From Sinorhizobium terangae (lineage in GTDB: Bacteria > Pseudomonadota > Alphaproteobacteria > Rhizobiales > Rhizobiaceae), in assembly GCF_009601505.1 (NCBI RefSeq), contig NZ_WITC01000124.1:1-64000 (forward strand): a stretch of 64,000 nucleotides of DNA, in the 5' to 3' direction. The notes beneath the pieces are model-generated. The model was not told the origin of the DNA. It worked only from the letters and a program-made list of their open reading frames with translations, and did not search any database. This document shows positions 55,078-63,918 of the stretch, in pieces. How positions within the stretch are numbered: the first letter of the stretch is position 1; the number at the start of each line of letters is the position of its first letter. Position numbers and translations under genes: made by a program.

Positions 55078-55578
55078 ATGACAGATAACGTGGCGATAAA
55101 TGTCCGTCCGGCGCATGCCGACGACATTCCGACGCTCCGCGCCTTTCTGAACGAGATCATCCGGATCGGCGGCACCACCGCCCACGAAACGCCGTTTACC
55201 GACGAGAGCTTCGCCGCGCATTTTCTGACCTGTCCCGGCTTCGTCAGCTGTTATGTCGCCGAGGATGCGGATGGCCGGGCTTGCGCCTTTCAGGGATTGG
55301 AGCGCTGGGCCGGGCTTCCGGATGGCTGGGTGGATATCGGAACTTTTGCCCGGCCACATGCGAAGGTTCGTGGCGCCGGAATGGCGCTCTTTACTGCCAC
55401 CAAGGCATATGCGCGCGCCGCCGGCTTCCAGGCGATCAATGCCACGATTCGCGCGGATAACATCGGTGGCTTGGCCTATTACGGCAAGATGGGCTTTATC
55501 GATTACAAGGTCGACAAGGCGGTGCCGCTGCAGGATGGTCGGCCGGTCGATCGTAGTTCGAAGTGCTATTTGCTGTAG
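55078..55578 (+). CDS. GNAT-family N-acetyltransferase
   Basis: A 166-residue protein of the GCN5-related family. The N-terminus INVRPAHADDIPTLRAFL and the acetyl-CoA site around VRGAGMALFTATKAYARAAG are the main markers, followed by IRADNIGGLAYYGKMGFID. GNAT enzymes acetylate amines on proteins, antibiotics or metabolites; the substrate is unknown. I use ATG 55078; GGGGAC lies upstream. It is convergent with ccdB. Confidence 0.88.
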   Translation: MTDNVAINVRPAHADDIPTLRAFLNEIIRIGGTTAHETPFTDESFAAHFLTCPGFVSCYVAEDADGRACAFQGLERWAGLPDGWVDIGTFARPHAKVRGAGMALFTATKAYARAAGFQAINATIRADNIGGLAYYGKMGFIDYKVDKAVPLQDGRPVDRSSKCYLL

Positions 55579-55588
55579 CGAGGTCGTA

Positions 55589-55888
55589 TCAGAAGCCTTG
55601 TAATACAAAATCCGTGGCCGTGACGATATCGTCGCGCTGGCTCGATAGGTCTGTGACCATGTCGCCGAGTTCGCTCAAGTGTATTGCGGCCATGAGATGG
55701 ATCGCAATGACGTAATTTTTATCGTCGATTTTCGTGCTCGAGTTAAGGCGTGACATCACCTGATCGAATTCGGATGCCGGAATGAGCGGCGCCATGATCC
55801 TCGTGTTCAATGCCTCGAACAGATCGGCTTGCAGGTCGACCACCAATGTGTCGCCCTGCTTCAAACGATAGACATGGAAGCGGGCCAT
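55589..55888 (-). CDS. ccdB: CcdB-family toxin
   Basis: A 99-residue protein with the CcdB fold: ARFHVYRLKQGDTLVVDLQ, IMAPLIPASEF and DFVLQGF at the C-terminus, the conserved end that contacts DNA gyrase. CcdB toxins poison the GyrA subunit. The start overlaps the antitoxin stop by one base (TAATG). It is the second gene of a ccdAB module transcribed from the promoter at 56139-56173. Chromosomal ccdAB modules are less common than the plasmid ones. Confidence 0.92.
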   Translation of the reverse strand: MARFHVYRLKQGDTLVVDLQADLFEALNTRIMAPLIPASEFDQVMSRLNSSTKIDDKNYVIAIHLMAAIHLSELGDMVTDLSSQRDDIVTATDFVLQGF

Positions 55889-56121
55889 TAGAACTGCCGA
55901 TGTTTCGCCAGCGGCAGGCCCCGCTTTTCGACCAAGGCGTTGGCATCGGTGATCGCCTTCGCGTTCTCAATACGCCAGAGCTTTTCTCGTTCGGTCTTGA
56001 TCGCTTGCGCGATGCCTTCTTCCGCCGCGCGCGAAACGTTGATTTTCAGATCGCGCGCCTTTGAAAGCAAATCGCCGTCCAGCGAGAGATTGGTTGGCCG
56101 TCTTGCGGTTGATCGTGTCAT
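55888..56121 (-). CDS. ccdA: CcdA-family antitoxin
   Basis: A 77-residue protein. The N-terminus carries a short ribbon-helix-helix domain (TNLSLDGDLLSKARDLKINV) that binds the operator. The C-terminal part (LWRIENAKAITDANALVEKR, ending in GLPLAKHRQF) is the usual CcdB-binding tail. GAGGCGAAT precedes the ATG. The stop overlaps the ccdB start by one base. The antitoxin represses its own promoter, which matches the two TGCGCA sites around the -10 box. Confidence 0.92.
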   Translation of the reverse strand: MTRSTARRPTNLSLDGDLLSKARDLKINVSRAAEEGIAQAIKTEREKLWRIENAKAITDANALVEKRGLPLAKHRQF

Positions 56122-56138
56122 ATTCGCCTCGATGAAGA

Positions 56139-56173
56139 TGCGCACATTATATGCGCACCTTTACTGGAAGCAA
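56139..56173 (-). promoter_or_regulatory. ccdAB promoter with candidate operator
   Basis: On the minus strand TTGCTT (56168-56173) and a perfect TATAAT (56146-56151) are 16 bp apart. Two copies of TGCGCA (56139-56144 and 56152-56157) flank the -10 box closely. A CcdA or CcdA-CcdB complex bound here would block polymerase. The operator assignment is inference. Confidence 0.65.
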
Positions 56174-56177
56174 ACGA

Positions 56178-58004
56178 TCACTCATCGCCCATCTTGAGCG
56201 CCGCGATAAATGCCTCCTGCGGAATCTCCACCTTGCCGAACTGGCGCATGCGCTTCTTGCCTTCCTTCTGCTTTTCCAGAAGCTTGCGCTTGCGGGTGGC
56301 GTCGCCGCCGTAGCACTTCGCCGTCACGTCCTTCCGGAGCGCCCTGACGGTCTCGCGGGCGATGATGCGGCCGCCGATTGCGGCCTGGATCGGGATCTGG
56401 AACATGTGCTGCGGGATCAGGTCCTTCAACTTCTCGCACATGACGCGACCGCGCTTTTCCGCGGCCGAGCGGTGGACGAGCATCGAAAGCGCATCGACCG
56501 GCTCGCCGTTGACGAGGATCGACATCTTGACGAGGTCGCTCTCGCGATAGTCCGAGAGGTTGTAGTCGAACGAGGCGTAGCCCTTGGAGATCGACTTCAG
56601 GCGATCGTAGAAATCGAAGACCACTTCGTTGAGCGGCAGGTCGTAGGTGAGCATCGCCCGGTTGCCGACATAGGTCAGTTCCGTCTGGATGCCGCGCCGG
56701 TCCTGGCAGAGTTTTAGGATGCCGCCGAGATATTCGTCCGGCGTCAGGATCGTCGCCCGGATCCAGGGCTCGCGGAATTCGGAGATCTTGACGACGTCCG
56801 GCATGTCGGCCGGGTTGTGCAGTTCCTTCTCGGTGCCGTCGGTCATCGTCAGCTGATAAACGACCGAGGGGGCGGTCGCGATGAGGTCGAGGTCGAACTC
56901 GCGCGACAGCCGTTCCTGGATGATTTCCAGATGCAGAAGCCCCAGGAAGCCGCAGCGGAAGCCGAAGCCGAGGGCGGCGGAGGATTCCATTTCGAACGAG
57001 AACGAGGCGTCGTTGAGCCTGAGCTTGCCCATGGCGCCGCGCAGTTCCTCGAAATCGGCGGCATCGACCGGGAATAGGCCGCAGAACACCACCGGCTGCG
57101 CCGGCTTGAAGCCCGGTAGCGCCTCCGACGTCGGGCGCTTGTCCTCGGTGATTGTATCGCCGACGCGGGTGTCGGCCACTTCCTTGATCGAGGCGGTGAT
57201 GAAGCCGATCTCACCGGGCCCGAGCGAATCCATCGCGACCATCTTCGGCGTCAGCACGCCGACGCGCTCGATCGTGTATTTCGCCCCGGTGCCCATCATG
57301 CGGATGGTCTGGCCCTTGGTCAGCACGCCGTCGATGATACGCACGAGCACCATGACGCCGAGATAGGTGTCGTACCAGCTGTCGACGAGCAGCGCCTTCA
57401 GCGGCGCCTTCTCGCCGCCCGAACTCTTCGGGGCCGGCAGCTTCTGGACGATCGCCTCGAGCACGTCCGGGATGCCGAGGCCGGTCTTGGCCGAGATCAG
57501 CACGGCGTCGGAAGCGTCGATGCCGATCACTTCCTCGATCTGCTCCTTGATGCGCTCCGGTTCGGCCGCCGGCAGGTCGATCTTGTTGAGCACGGTGACG
57601 AGCTCGTGGTTGTTGTCGATCGCCTGGTAGACGTTGGCGAGCGTCTGGGCTTCGACACCCTGGCTGGCATCGACCACGAGCAGCGAACCCTCGCAGGCTG
57701 AAAGCGAGCGCGAGACTTCATAGGCGAAGTCGACGTGGCCGGGCGTGTCGATGAGGTTCAGCACATAGGTTTCGCCGTCATTGGCCTTGTAGTGCAGGCG
57801 CACGGTCTGGGCCTTGATCGTGATGCCGCGCTCGCGCTCGATATCCATGCTGTCCAGCACCTGCTCGGACATTTCGCGCTCGGCAAGACCACCGGTCGAC
57901 TGGATCAGCCGGTCGGCGAGCGTCGATTTGCCGTGGTCGATATGGGCCACGATCGAGAAGTTGCGGATATGCGACAGGGGCGTCTTGGAAGATGTTGTGC
58001 TCAT
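56178..58004 (-). CDS. lepA: Elongation factor 4 (LepA)
   Basis: A 608-residue translational GTPase. G1 is [15 protein letters not shown]3 is DTPGHVDF, and G4 is [11 protein letters not shown]. The C-terminus carries the LepA-specific domain with the motif [20 protein letters not shown]. LepA acts in back-translocation or initiation on ribosomes under stress; its role is debated. I start at ATG 58004; another ATG three codons upstream is possible. The ccdAB module lies directly downstream on the same strand. Confidence 0.96.
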   Translation of the reverse strand: MSTTSSKTPLSHIRNFSIVAHIDHGKSTLADRLIQSTGGLAEREMSEQVLDSMDIERERGITIKAQTVRLHYKANDGETYVLNLIDTPGHVDFAYEVSRSLSACEGSLLVVDASQGVEAQTLANVYQAIDNNHELVTVLNKIDLPAAEPERIKEQIEEVIGIDASDAVLISAKTGLGIPDVLEAIVQKLPAPKSSGGEKAPLKALLVDSWYDTYLGVMVLVRIIDGVLTKGQTIRMMGTGAKYTIERVGVLTPKMVAMDSLGPGEIGFITASIKEVADTRVGDTITEDKRPTSEALPGFKPAQPVVFCGLFPVDAADFEELRGAMGKLRLNDASFSFEMESSAALGFGFRCGFLGLLHLEIIQERLSREFDLDLIATAPSVVYQLTMTDGTEKELHNPADMPDVVKISEFREPWIRATILTPDEYLGGILKLCQDRRGIQTELTYVGNRAMLTYDLPLNEVVFDFYDRLKSISKGYASFDYNLSDYRESDLVKMSILVNGEPVDALSMLVHRSAAEKRGRVMCEKLKDLIPQHMFQIPIQAAIGGRIIARETVRALRKDVTAKCYGGDATRKRKLLEKQKEGKKRMRQFGKVEIPQEAFIAALKMGDE

Positions 58005-58062
58005 GGGCCGCATATAGCAGCGCGATCAGGCGGCGCAAAGCGGGAAATGAGGGCTTTGTTCA

Positions 58063-59346
58063 CTATAGTCTCGTGCCCGCTGACACCTGCTCGGCCTGTG
58101 TTTCGATCTTGATCAACGCGCCGGCGTTCGGCACCTGCGCGCTCTTCAATTCGAAACTTTCGCAGAGCTGCGGTGGCACTCTCTCGCGGCTGCCAAGGCG
58201 GAAGAACACGAAGGCGGCATAAAGCAGCGCCACCGCCATGGCGGCGTAAATGAAGGTGCGCTGCCCCAGGACCGGCGTCAGCATGGTGACAAGCATCGGA
58301 ACGATGGTCGCAGATGTCGACCAGGCAACGAGCATGGTGCTGGCGAGCGGCACGAAATCGGACGGGTCGGCGCGGTCGTTGGCATGCGCATTGGCGATCG
58401 AGTAGACCGTCTCGACCGCACCGGCGAAGAGCGCGAAGACCAGCATCAGCAGGATGAGGTTGGCGAAGGAGACGCTGAGCGCCGCAAGTCCGGCGGCGAC
58501 GATCAGCGCGCAGGTGGCGATCAACACGACACGGCGATCGATCCGATCGGAAAGAGCGCCCATCGGATACTGGATGAACATCAGCCCGAACTGCATGACG
58601 AACATCAGCGCCGCCACGTCCTTCTGGCTGACGTCGTTGGCGGCGGCATAGATCGGCGTGAAGCCCTGCACGACCATCGAAAGCCCGCCGGCTGCAAGGA
58701 TGCCGACGAAGGCGACGGGAGAATTTCGCCACGCCATCGGAATGTCGATGCTGACCTTGGCGGGCGCCGGCGGCGTCGGCAGGCGGGTGAGGCCGATCGG
58801 CAGGATCGCGATCGTTGTGAAGAAGATCGTGATGATCGGCGCAAGGTTGCCTTCCGCAGGGATCTGGCCGAAGAGCCAGGCGCCGGCGCCGAGGCCGATC
58901 ACATAGGCCATGTAGAACAGCGCCATCGCCTTGCCGCGCCAGTGGTTTTCGCTGGCGTGGTTCAGCCAGCTCTGGCTGATGATGAAATTGGTATTGCCGG
59001 CCGCACCGTAGAGGCAGCGCGCGAACACCCAGAGCAGGGGATGGACGCCAAGGCTGATCAGCAGCGCAGCGAGGATCACGAGGGCCATTGAACAGGAGAA
59101 CGCGCGGGCATGGCCGACACGGCGGATGAGCGGTCCGGCGATCACGCAGCCGACGAGCCCGCCGAAGGCAATGGCGGTCACGGCTGCGCCCGGAACCCAG
59201 TCCGGTGCCTCGGACCGTGTCAGCACGAAAGGCACATAGGCGAGCATCATGCCGTTGCCGATCGCGACCGCCGTCATCGAGACGACGATGCTGGCGATCG
59301 ATAGAAGCGAGGAGGGAGATCTGTAACTGGCTTCCGCAACGTCCAT
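58063..59346 (-). CDS. MFS transporter
   Basis: A 427-residue protein with 12 predicted membrane helices. The loop between helices 2 and 3 reads GPLIRRVGHARAFS. Helix 8 lies in MFVMQFGLMFIQYPMGALSDRIDRR, and the C-terminus ends in the cytoplasm. The substrate is not clear. The start MDVAEASYRS has GAGGGGGGC upstream. It is divergent from the XRE/cupin regulator at 59514, which is a likely regulator by position. Confidence 0.85.
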   Translation of the reverse strand: MDVAEASYRSPSSLLSIASIVVSMTAVAIGNGMMLAYVPFVLTRSEAPDWVPGAAVTAIAFGGLVGCVIAGPLIRRVGHARAFSCSMALVILAALLISLGVHPLLWVFARCLYGAAGNTNFIISQSWLNHASENHWRGKAMALFYMAYVIGLGAGAWLFGQIPAEGNLAPIITIFFTTIAILPIGLTRLPTPPAPAKVSIDIPMAWRNSPVAFVGILAAGGLSMVVQGFTPIYAAANDVSQKDVAALMFVMQFGLMFIQYPMGALSDRIDRRVVLIATCALIVAAGLAALSVSFANLILLMLVFALFAGAVETVYSIANAHANDRADPSDFVPLASTMLVAWSTSATIVPMLVTMLTPVLGQRTFIYAAMAVALLYAAFVFFRLGSRERVPPQLCESFELKSAQVPNAGALIKIETQAEQVSAGTRL

Positions 59347-59513
59347 GCTGCCCCCCTCGACAAGAAATTTCTAAACTATTGAAGAACAATGCGTTTGCGA
59401 ATTACCGCTCGTCGGCAACCATAGCGCCGGACGCGCCGGCATGTTGTCGTCAAAGCGCCATCGGCAAAATTTATTTTGGAGGCCGGCGGCGTCTTGACTC
59501 CACTATATGAGAA

Positions 59514-60107
59514 ATGCAATCTCAAATAATGGAATATCTCAACGACCCTCTCGAACGGGCCATCGGCGAACGGGTGCGGCAACTGCGAAGCGAGCAGGCG
59601 CTGACCCTCGACGATCTCGCCACGCGCTCGGGCGTCAGCCGGGCGATGATATCGCGCATCGAACGCGGCGAAACAAGCCCGACGGCGCAGCTTCTGGCAA
59701 AGCTTTGCAGCGCGCTCGGCACGACGCTTTCGGCGCTCTTCGCCTTCGACGTGAAGGATGCCTCACCGGTGGCGCGGCGCGCGGATCAGCGGCTCTGGCG
59801 CGATCCGGAAAGCGGATATTTGCGCCGGTCTGTCTCGCCGGAAGGGGTCGGCTCACCGGTCGATATCGTCCAGGTCGAGTTTCCGCCCCATGCTCGGGTC
59901 GTCTTCGAGCGCCAGCCGGCCGACCGCGGCATCACGCAGCACCTCTGGCTCTTTTCCGGCCGGCTCGAACTGACCATGGAGGGCGGATCCCATCTGCTCG
60001 AGGCGGGCGACTGCCTCTTCATGGGGCTGGAAGAGGCGCATGTCTTTCATAACCCTCATGACGAACCGGCACACTACGCCGTCATTCTCTGCCGCACCAA
60101 GGTCTAG
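59514..60107 (+). CDS. XRE-family regulator with C-terminal cupin domain
   Basis: A 197-residue protein. Residues 10-75 are a helix-turn-helix (IGERVRQLRSEQALTLDDLA then SGVSRAMISRIERGETSPTA). Residues 110-190 are a small cupin beta-barrel, with VEFPPHARVVFERQ and SHLLEAGDCLFMGLEEAHVF. Such regulators bind a small ligand in the cupin and repress nearby transporters or catabolic genes. It is divergent from an MFS gene across about 170 bp and is followed after 2 bp by a GNAT gene, which may be in the same operon. Confidence 0.9.
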   Translation: MQSQIMEYLNDPLERAIGERVRQLRSEQALTLDDLATRSGVSRAMISRIERGETSPTAQLLAKLCSALGTTLSALFAFDVKDASPVARRADQRLWRDPESGYLRRSVSPEGVGSPVDIVQVEFPPHARVVFERQPADRGITQHLWLFSGRLELTMEGGSHLLEAGDCLFMGLEEAHVFHNPHDEPAHYAVILCRTKV

Positions 60108-60109
60108 CC

Positions 60110-60637
60110 ATGTCTGAAATAAACATCCGCGTGCTCTGCGAAGAAGAAACCCGCGCCGCTCTGCCGGCGCTTGCCGAGATCCTTTCCGATTGCGTCGAGG
60201 GTGGCGCGTCGGTCGGCTTCATGCAGCCTTTCGCACCGAAGGATGCCTTGCCTTTCTGGGAGGCGGTTTGCGCCTCCGTCGCCCGAGGCGAAACGGTGCT
60301 GATTGCTGCCGATGTCGACGGCCGGGTCGTCGGTACAGTGCAACTCGGCATCGGGACCATGCCAAACCAGCCGCACCGCGCCGACATCAAGAAGCTGCTC
60401 GTCCACCGGGATGCCCGGGGCCTCGGTCTTGCGCGCCGGCTGATGGACAAAGCCGAAGCGGAAGCGGTGAAGCGCGGCCGCCGGGTGCTGGTGCTCGACA
60501 CTGCCACCGGTGAGCCGGCGGAGGCGATCTATGACCGCTTCGGCTGGATGCGCGCCGGCGTCGTTCCCGACTATGCGCTGATGCCGGATGGCCGCTATTG
60601 CGACACGACCTTCTTCTACAAGCATCTCGCGCTTTAA
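60110..60637 (+). CDS. GNAT-family N-acetyltransferase
   Basis: A 175-residue protein. The acetyl-CoA site is RADIKKLLVHRDARGLGLARRL, with the typical R/Q-x-x-G-x-G/A turn. The region GRRVLVLDTATGEPAEAIYD and a C-terminal YKHLAL complete it. The substrate is unknown. It starts 2 bp after the stop of the cupin regulator, so the regulator, the acetyltransferase and perhaps the divergent MFS exporter form one functional group; that is inference. Confidence 0.88.
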   Translation: MSEINIRVLCEEETRAALPALAEILSDCVEGGASVGFMQPFAPKDALPFWEAVCASVARGETVLIAADVDGRVVGTVQLGIGTMPNQPHRADIKKLLVHRDARGLGLARRLMDKAEAEAVKRGRRVLVLDTATGEPAEAIYDRFGWMRAGVVPDYALMPDGRYCDTTFFYKHLAL

Positions 60638-60680
60638 GGCAGTTTCACGAGCCCGCCACCTGTATTCGGCGGTTTTCCGC

Positions 60681-61319
60681 TCACGAAACGAAGAAGTGAG
60701 AAAGGCCCTGACCGGCGGCAAGGGCCAGATAGGCGAGAACGGCGAAATAGATCGTCGTCGCGATAAGGAAAAGATAGCCCCCGGCCACCATCAGGCCGTC
60801 GCGCTGGATGATGCCCAGCGACAAGAGCAGGATCGCGATGCCGGGCAGCGTGTTCGACAGCGGAATAAGTCCGAGTGGAAACATCAGGAGCACACCGCCG
60901 GCCATGATCATCAGCCCGTTGAAGCGGTTCATGAATGCGCCTTGCGTGAGAAAGCTCAGCCTCGGCCGCACGAAACGGTCGAGCTTGGAGACGAATGCGG
61001 CTCCCTTTTTGAGCGTCGGCACGAGCTTCTCGGTTTCGATCTTTCGATCAAGGATGCGTTGCGGCAGCCAGGGAAGGCGATTGAGTGTGATTGCCAGCGA
61101 GATAAGGATGATTGCCGCGCCGAACACGGTGCTGACGCCCGGAATCGAAACCGGAATCAGGAACGGCAGCGTCAGAAGCGCGCAAAGGAGCAGAAAACCA
61201 TGCTCGCCGATTCCGATCATAAGCTCGCGCAGCGTGATCGTATTGCCCTTGATCGAGGCGATCATGCCGTTCAGCGTGTCACTGAGACTGCGTTCCGTGT
61301 CGCCGAACTCGATCGCCAT
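60681..61319 (-). CDS. ExoD-family exopolysaccharide synthesis protein
   Basis: A 212-residue membrane protein of the ExoD family. Hydrophobic segments are FLLLCALLTLPFLIPVSI and AAIILISLAITLNRLPWLP, with GLMIMAGGVLLMFPLGLIPL and a C-terminal pair. ExoD of S. meliloti is required for nodule invasion and alkaline growth; the mechanism is not known. Several paralogues are usual in rhizobia, so this copy need not be the classic exoD. It is not linked to an exopolysaccharide cluster here. Confidence 0.88.
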   Translation of the reverse strand: MAIEFGDTERSLSDTLNGMIASIKGNTITLRELMIGIGEHGFLLLCALLTLPFLIPVSIPGVSTVFGAAIILISLAITLNRLPWLPQRILDRKIETEKLVPTLKKGAAFVSKLDRFVRPRLSFLTQGAFMNRFNGLMIMAGGVLLMFPLGLIPLSNTLPGIAILLLSLGIIQRDGLMVAGGYLFLIATTIYFAVLAYLALAAGQGLSHFFVS

Positions 61320-61346
61320 GCCGTTGTCCCCGCTTGTCTGACCCCT

Positions 61347-61432
61347 TACAGCGCCACGCGTCTTTCAGAGGCACAAAGGTCGCTGTAACACTCTCATCGG
61401 CTGCATGGGTTTGTCCTTAAGATGCCATGCAG
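61347..61432 (-). repeat. R1 repeat, copy 11 (diverged)
   Basis: TTACAGCG/CGCTGTAA outer stem is intact, the inner stem ACGCGTC/GAGGC is decayed, and the linker is shortened to CACTCTCATCGGCTGCATG. Hairpin 1 survives as a partial TGCATGGGTTTGTCCTTAAG. The following 220 bp up to the lipoprotein gene show no gene. Confidence 0.65.
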
Positions 61433-61651
61433 CGGCCCCGTGTAGCACGGGCATGTGAAGGATCGGTTAGCGCGTGCTCTGGACAGCAATGTGGCGGCGA
61501 TCGGCCGTTTCATCCGACTGCCGCGACCGTTGCCGCCGTGCAACATCAAAGGCTATTCCGACGGTTGCAGTGCTAACGGAATGGCTCTTCATCTTCCTGC
61601 CTTAATCGATAGTATGAAGCCCTTCGAGCACCAATGGGGACAATCGATTCG

Positions 61652-62317
61652 ATGATCAAGAAATGCGCCATCCTGGCCATTGCGGCCGTCTATCTTTCCG
61701 GATGCACCACCACCGATCCCTATACGGGCGAGCAGAAGATGTCGAATACGGCGGGCGGTGCGCTGATCGGCGCGGGCCTTGGTGCCGCAACCGGTCTTCT
61801 GGTCGGCGGCAGCGCCGCGGGACGACGTGATGCCGCGCTTGTCGGCGCCGGCATCGGCGCGCTCGGCGGCGGTCTGGTCGGCAACTACATGGATCAGCAG
61901 GAAGCGGAGCTGCGTGCCCAGTTGCAGGGCACGGGCGTGTCGGTGACGCGTGCGGGTGACCGTATCATCCTCAACATGCCGTCGAACATCACCTTCGCGA
62001 CCGACCGCGACCAGGTGATCCCGGACTTCTATTCGACGCTCGATTCGGTTGCGATCGTGTTGCGCAAGTTCAACCGCACGCTGATCGACGTCGACGGCCA
62101 CACCGATTCGACCGGCAGCGCCGCCCACAACCAGGCTCTCTCCGAGCGCCGCGCGGCTTCGGTTGCCAACTATCTCGGCAGCCGCGGCATCGACCAGCGC
62201 CGCATTTCCACCATGGGCTACGGCATGGAGCGGCCGATCGCGTCGAACGCCACCGAGGCCGGCCGTGCGCAAAACCGCCGCGTCGAAATCTCGATCGCTC
62301 CGATCAAGCAGGGCTGA
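61652..62317 (+). CDS. OmpA-family outer membrane lipoprotein (YiaD-like)
   Basis: A 221-residue protein. The lipobox is LSGC, at the end of a short signal peptide (MIKKCAILAIAAVYLSGC). A glycine-zipper region follows (GALIGAGLGAATGLLVGG then ALVGAGIGALGGGLVGNY), which probably spans or lines a membrane. The C-terminal OmpA domain has VDGHTDSTGSAAHNQALSER, the peptidoglycan-binding motif. The protein anchors the outer membrane to peptidoglycan. A terminator follows directly. Confidence 0.92.
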   Translation: MIKKCAILAIAAVYLSGCTTTDPYTGEQKMSNTAGGALIGAGLGAATGLLVGGSAAGRRDAALVGAGIGALGGGLVGNYMDQQEAELRAQLQGTGVSVTRAGDRIILNMPSNITFATDRDQVIPDFYSTLDSVAIVLRKFNRTLIDVDGHTDSTGSAAHNQALSERRAASVANYLGSRGIDQRRISTMGYGMERPIASNATEAGRAQNRRVEISIAPIKQG

Positions 62318-62338
62318 TCGCAAGATCACGGATACGAC

Positions 62339-62369
62339 AAGGGCCGCCGGCATGCCGCGCGGCCCTTTT
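62339..62369 (+). terminator. Terminator after the OmpA lipoprotein gene
   Basis: Stem AAGGGCCGC/GCGGCCCTT with loop cggcatgccgc; the T-run is TTTTCC. Confidence 0.75.
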
Positions 62370-62442
62370 CCTTTCGGGGATGCAGACCATCTTCGCCGAA
62401 GCCTCTCCCGGCGCGTCTGCAGTGCCGGCCGCGTTCCCGGCA

Positions 62443-63891
62443 CTAATGCATGTCTTGGTTCTGCATATGTCGGTTGGGGCCTGCGCCAAGCGCCCTCCGG
62501 GCAGAGACGACGCCCGAAGCCGGCGCGAGTGCGAAGAGCCCAAAGAGCCAGATCGCTGCCGAGGTGGCGCCCGCCGCCGTGCCCTCGCCAATGCCGGCAA
62601 GGTTGGCCGTCATGCCGGCAAGTGCGGCGCCGAGAGATGCGGCGAAGAGCTGGATCGTGGTGATCGACGCTGCCGCCTTTTCCTCCTCGCCAGCGGGCGC
62701 TGCGGCATAGACCGCCGTGACGATGTGCGGCCACGCAACCCCGATGCCGAAGCCGACCGCAGCGATGCCGAGGCACAGCGGCACCGCGATCGCGGCGAAT
62801 CCACCCGATATCATTGGCATGAAGGCGGCGATCGTCAGGAGACCGGCAAGGCCGAAGAACGGGCCGGCAGTAATCGTCTTGCGCGCGCGACTGCCTTCCC
62901 AATGGGCGCTTGTCATCGAGCCGGCCGTCCAGCCGAGCGCCATCAATGCGGCAATGTAACCGGCAGCGAGGGGAGATCGCCCGTGCAGTTCCTGCAATAG
63001 ATAGGGAACGTAAATCTCCGGCTGCATGCCGATCATGGCCAGTGCAATGGTCGCATAGAGCGCCGCGAGCGGCGAGCGAGGGTTGAGAGCGCCCTGCGGC
63101 AACAGCCGCGCCGCCGCGCGGCGTTCGCCGGCGATGAGCATTGCGAAGAGAACGAGCGCGGCACTGACGCCGGCGATCTGTTCGGCGGTCGCCGTAAGGG
63201 TTCCGCTCACCGAGAGTACCAGGACGATGCCGATGAGAAGCGCAAGCTGCGTCAGCGGCAGTGGACCGCGCGCACCCGACGTCGTCCGCGGCAGGGTGGA
63301 GAGGGCGAGGGTCGCGAGCACTGCCGTCAGGGGCAGCAGCGACCAGAAGGCAGCCCGCCACGCGCCGTATTCGGCAAAGATGTCGCCGACGGCTGGGCCG
63401 ACGAGCGTCGCCGTGCCCCAGGTGGCGGATATGAGCCCGATCGCGCGGGCCCAGAGCGCGGCCGGGAAGACCATGCGGATGACGCCATAGGCGAGTGCGT
63501 AGAGAAGCCCGCCGCCGAAGCCCTGGATTGCGCGGCCGGCAAGCAGCAGGGCCATGCCGGGTGCGACGGCGCAGGTGAGCGAGCCCAGTCCGAAAACCAG
63601 CGCAGCGACGGCATAGGCGCCCCCGGCACCGGCCCGACCGAGCAGCCGCGCCGAGAGCGCCGCACCGAGAATGGACGCGGCAACGAAAAGCGTCGTGCTC
63701 CAGGCATAATAGCCGAGCCCGCCGATGTCCCGCACGATGGATGGCATGACGGTCGTGACGATATAGATGTTGAGCGCGTGCAACGCGACGCCGCCGCTGA
63801 GCACAAGCGAATGGATGGCATTACCGCCGAAGAAAAGGGTGAGCCAGCCGGCATCGGACGCGGCCGCGGCGTTCTTGGTCTTGTCGAGCAT
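62443..63891 (-). CDS. MFS drug-efflux-type transporter (DHA2-like)
   Basis: A 482-residue protein that I read as about 14 membrane helices, as in the DHA2 group. Motif A appears as SARLLGRAGAGGAYAV. The helix NIYIVTTVMPSIVRDIGGL near the start and GRAIQGFGGGLLYALAYG (motif C-like) are family markers. Such proteins export drugs or surfactants; the substrate is unknown. The adjacent ECF41-like sigma gene ends 27 bp upstream, so the two may be cotranscribed. Confidence 0.85.
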   Translation of the reverse strand: MLDKTKNAAAASDAGWLTLFFGGNAIHSLVLSGGVALHALNIYIVTTVMPSIVRDIGGLGYYAWSTTLFVAASILGAALSARLLGRAGAGGAYAVAALVFGLGSLTCAVAPGMALLLAGRAIQGFGGGLLYALAYGVIRMVFPAALWARAIGLISATWGTATLVGPAVGDIFAEYGAWRAAFWSLLPLTAVLATLALSTLPRTTSGARGPLPLTQLALLIGIVLVLSVSGTLTATAEQIAGVSAALVLFAMLIAGERRAAARLLPQGALNPRSPLAALYATIALAMIGMQPEIYVPYLLQELHGRSPLAAGYIAALMALGWTAGSMTSAHWEGSRARKTITAGPFFGLAGLLTIAAFMPMISGGFAAIAVPLCLGIAAVGFGIGVAWPHIVTAVYAAAPAGEEEKAAASITTIQLFAASLGAALAGMTANLAGIGEGTAAGATSAAIWLFGLFALAPASGVVSARRALGAGPNRHMQNQDMH

Positions 63892-63918
63892 GTTGAGCCT
63901 CGTTGATCCGCGACCGTC

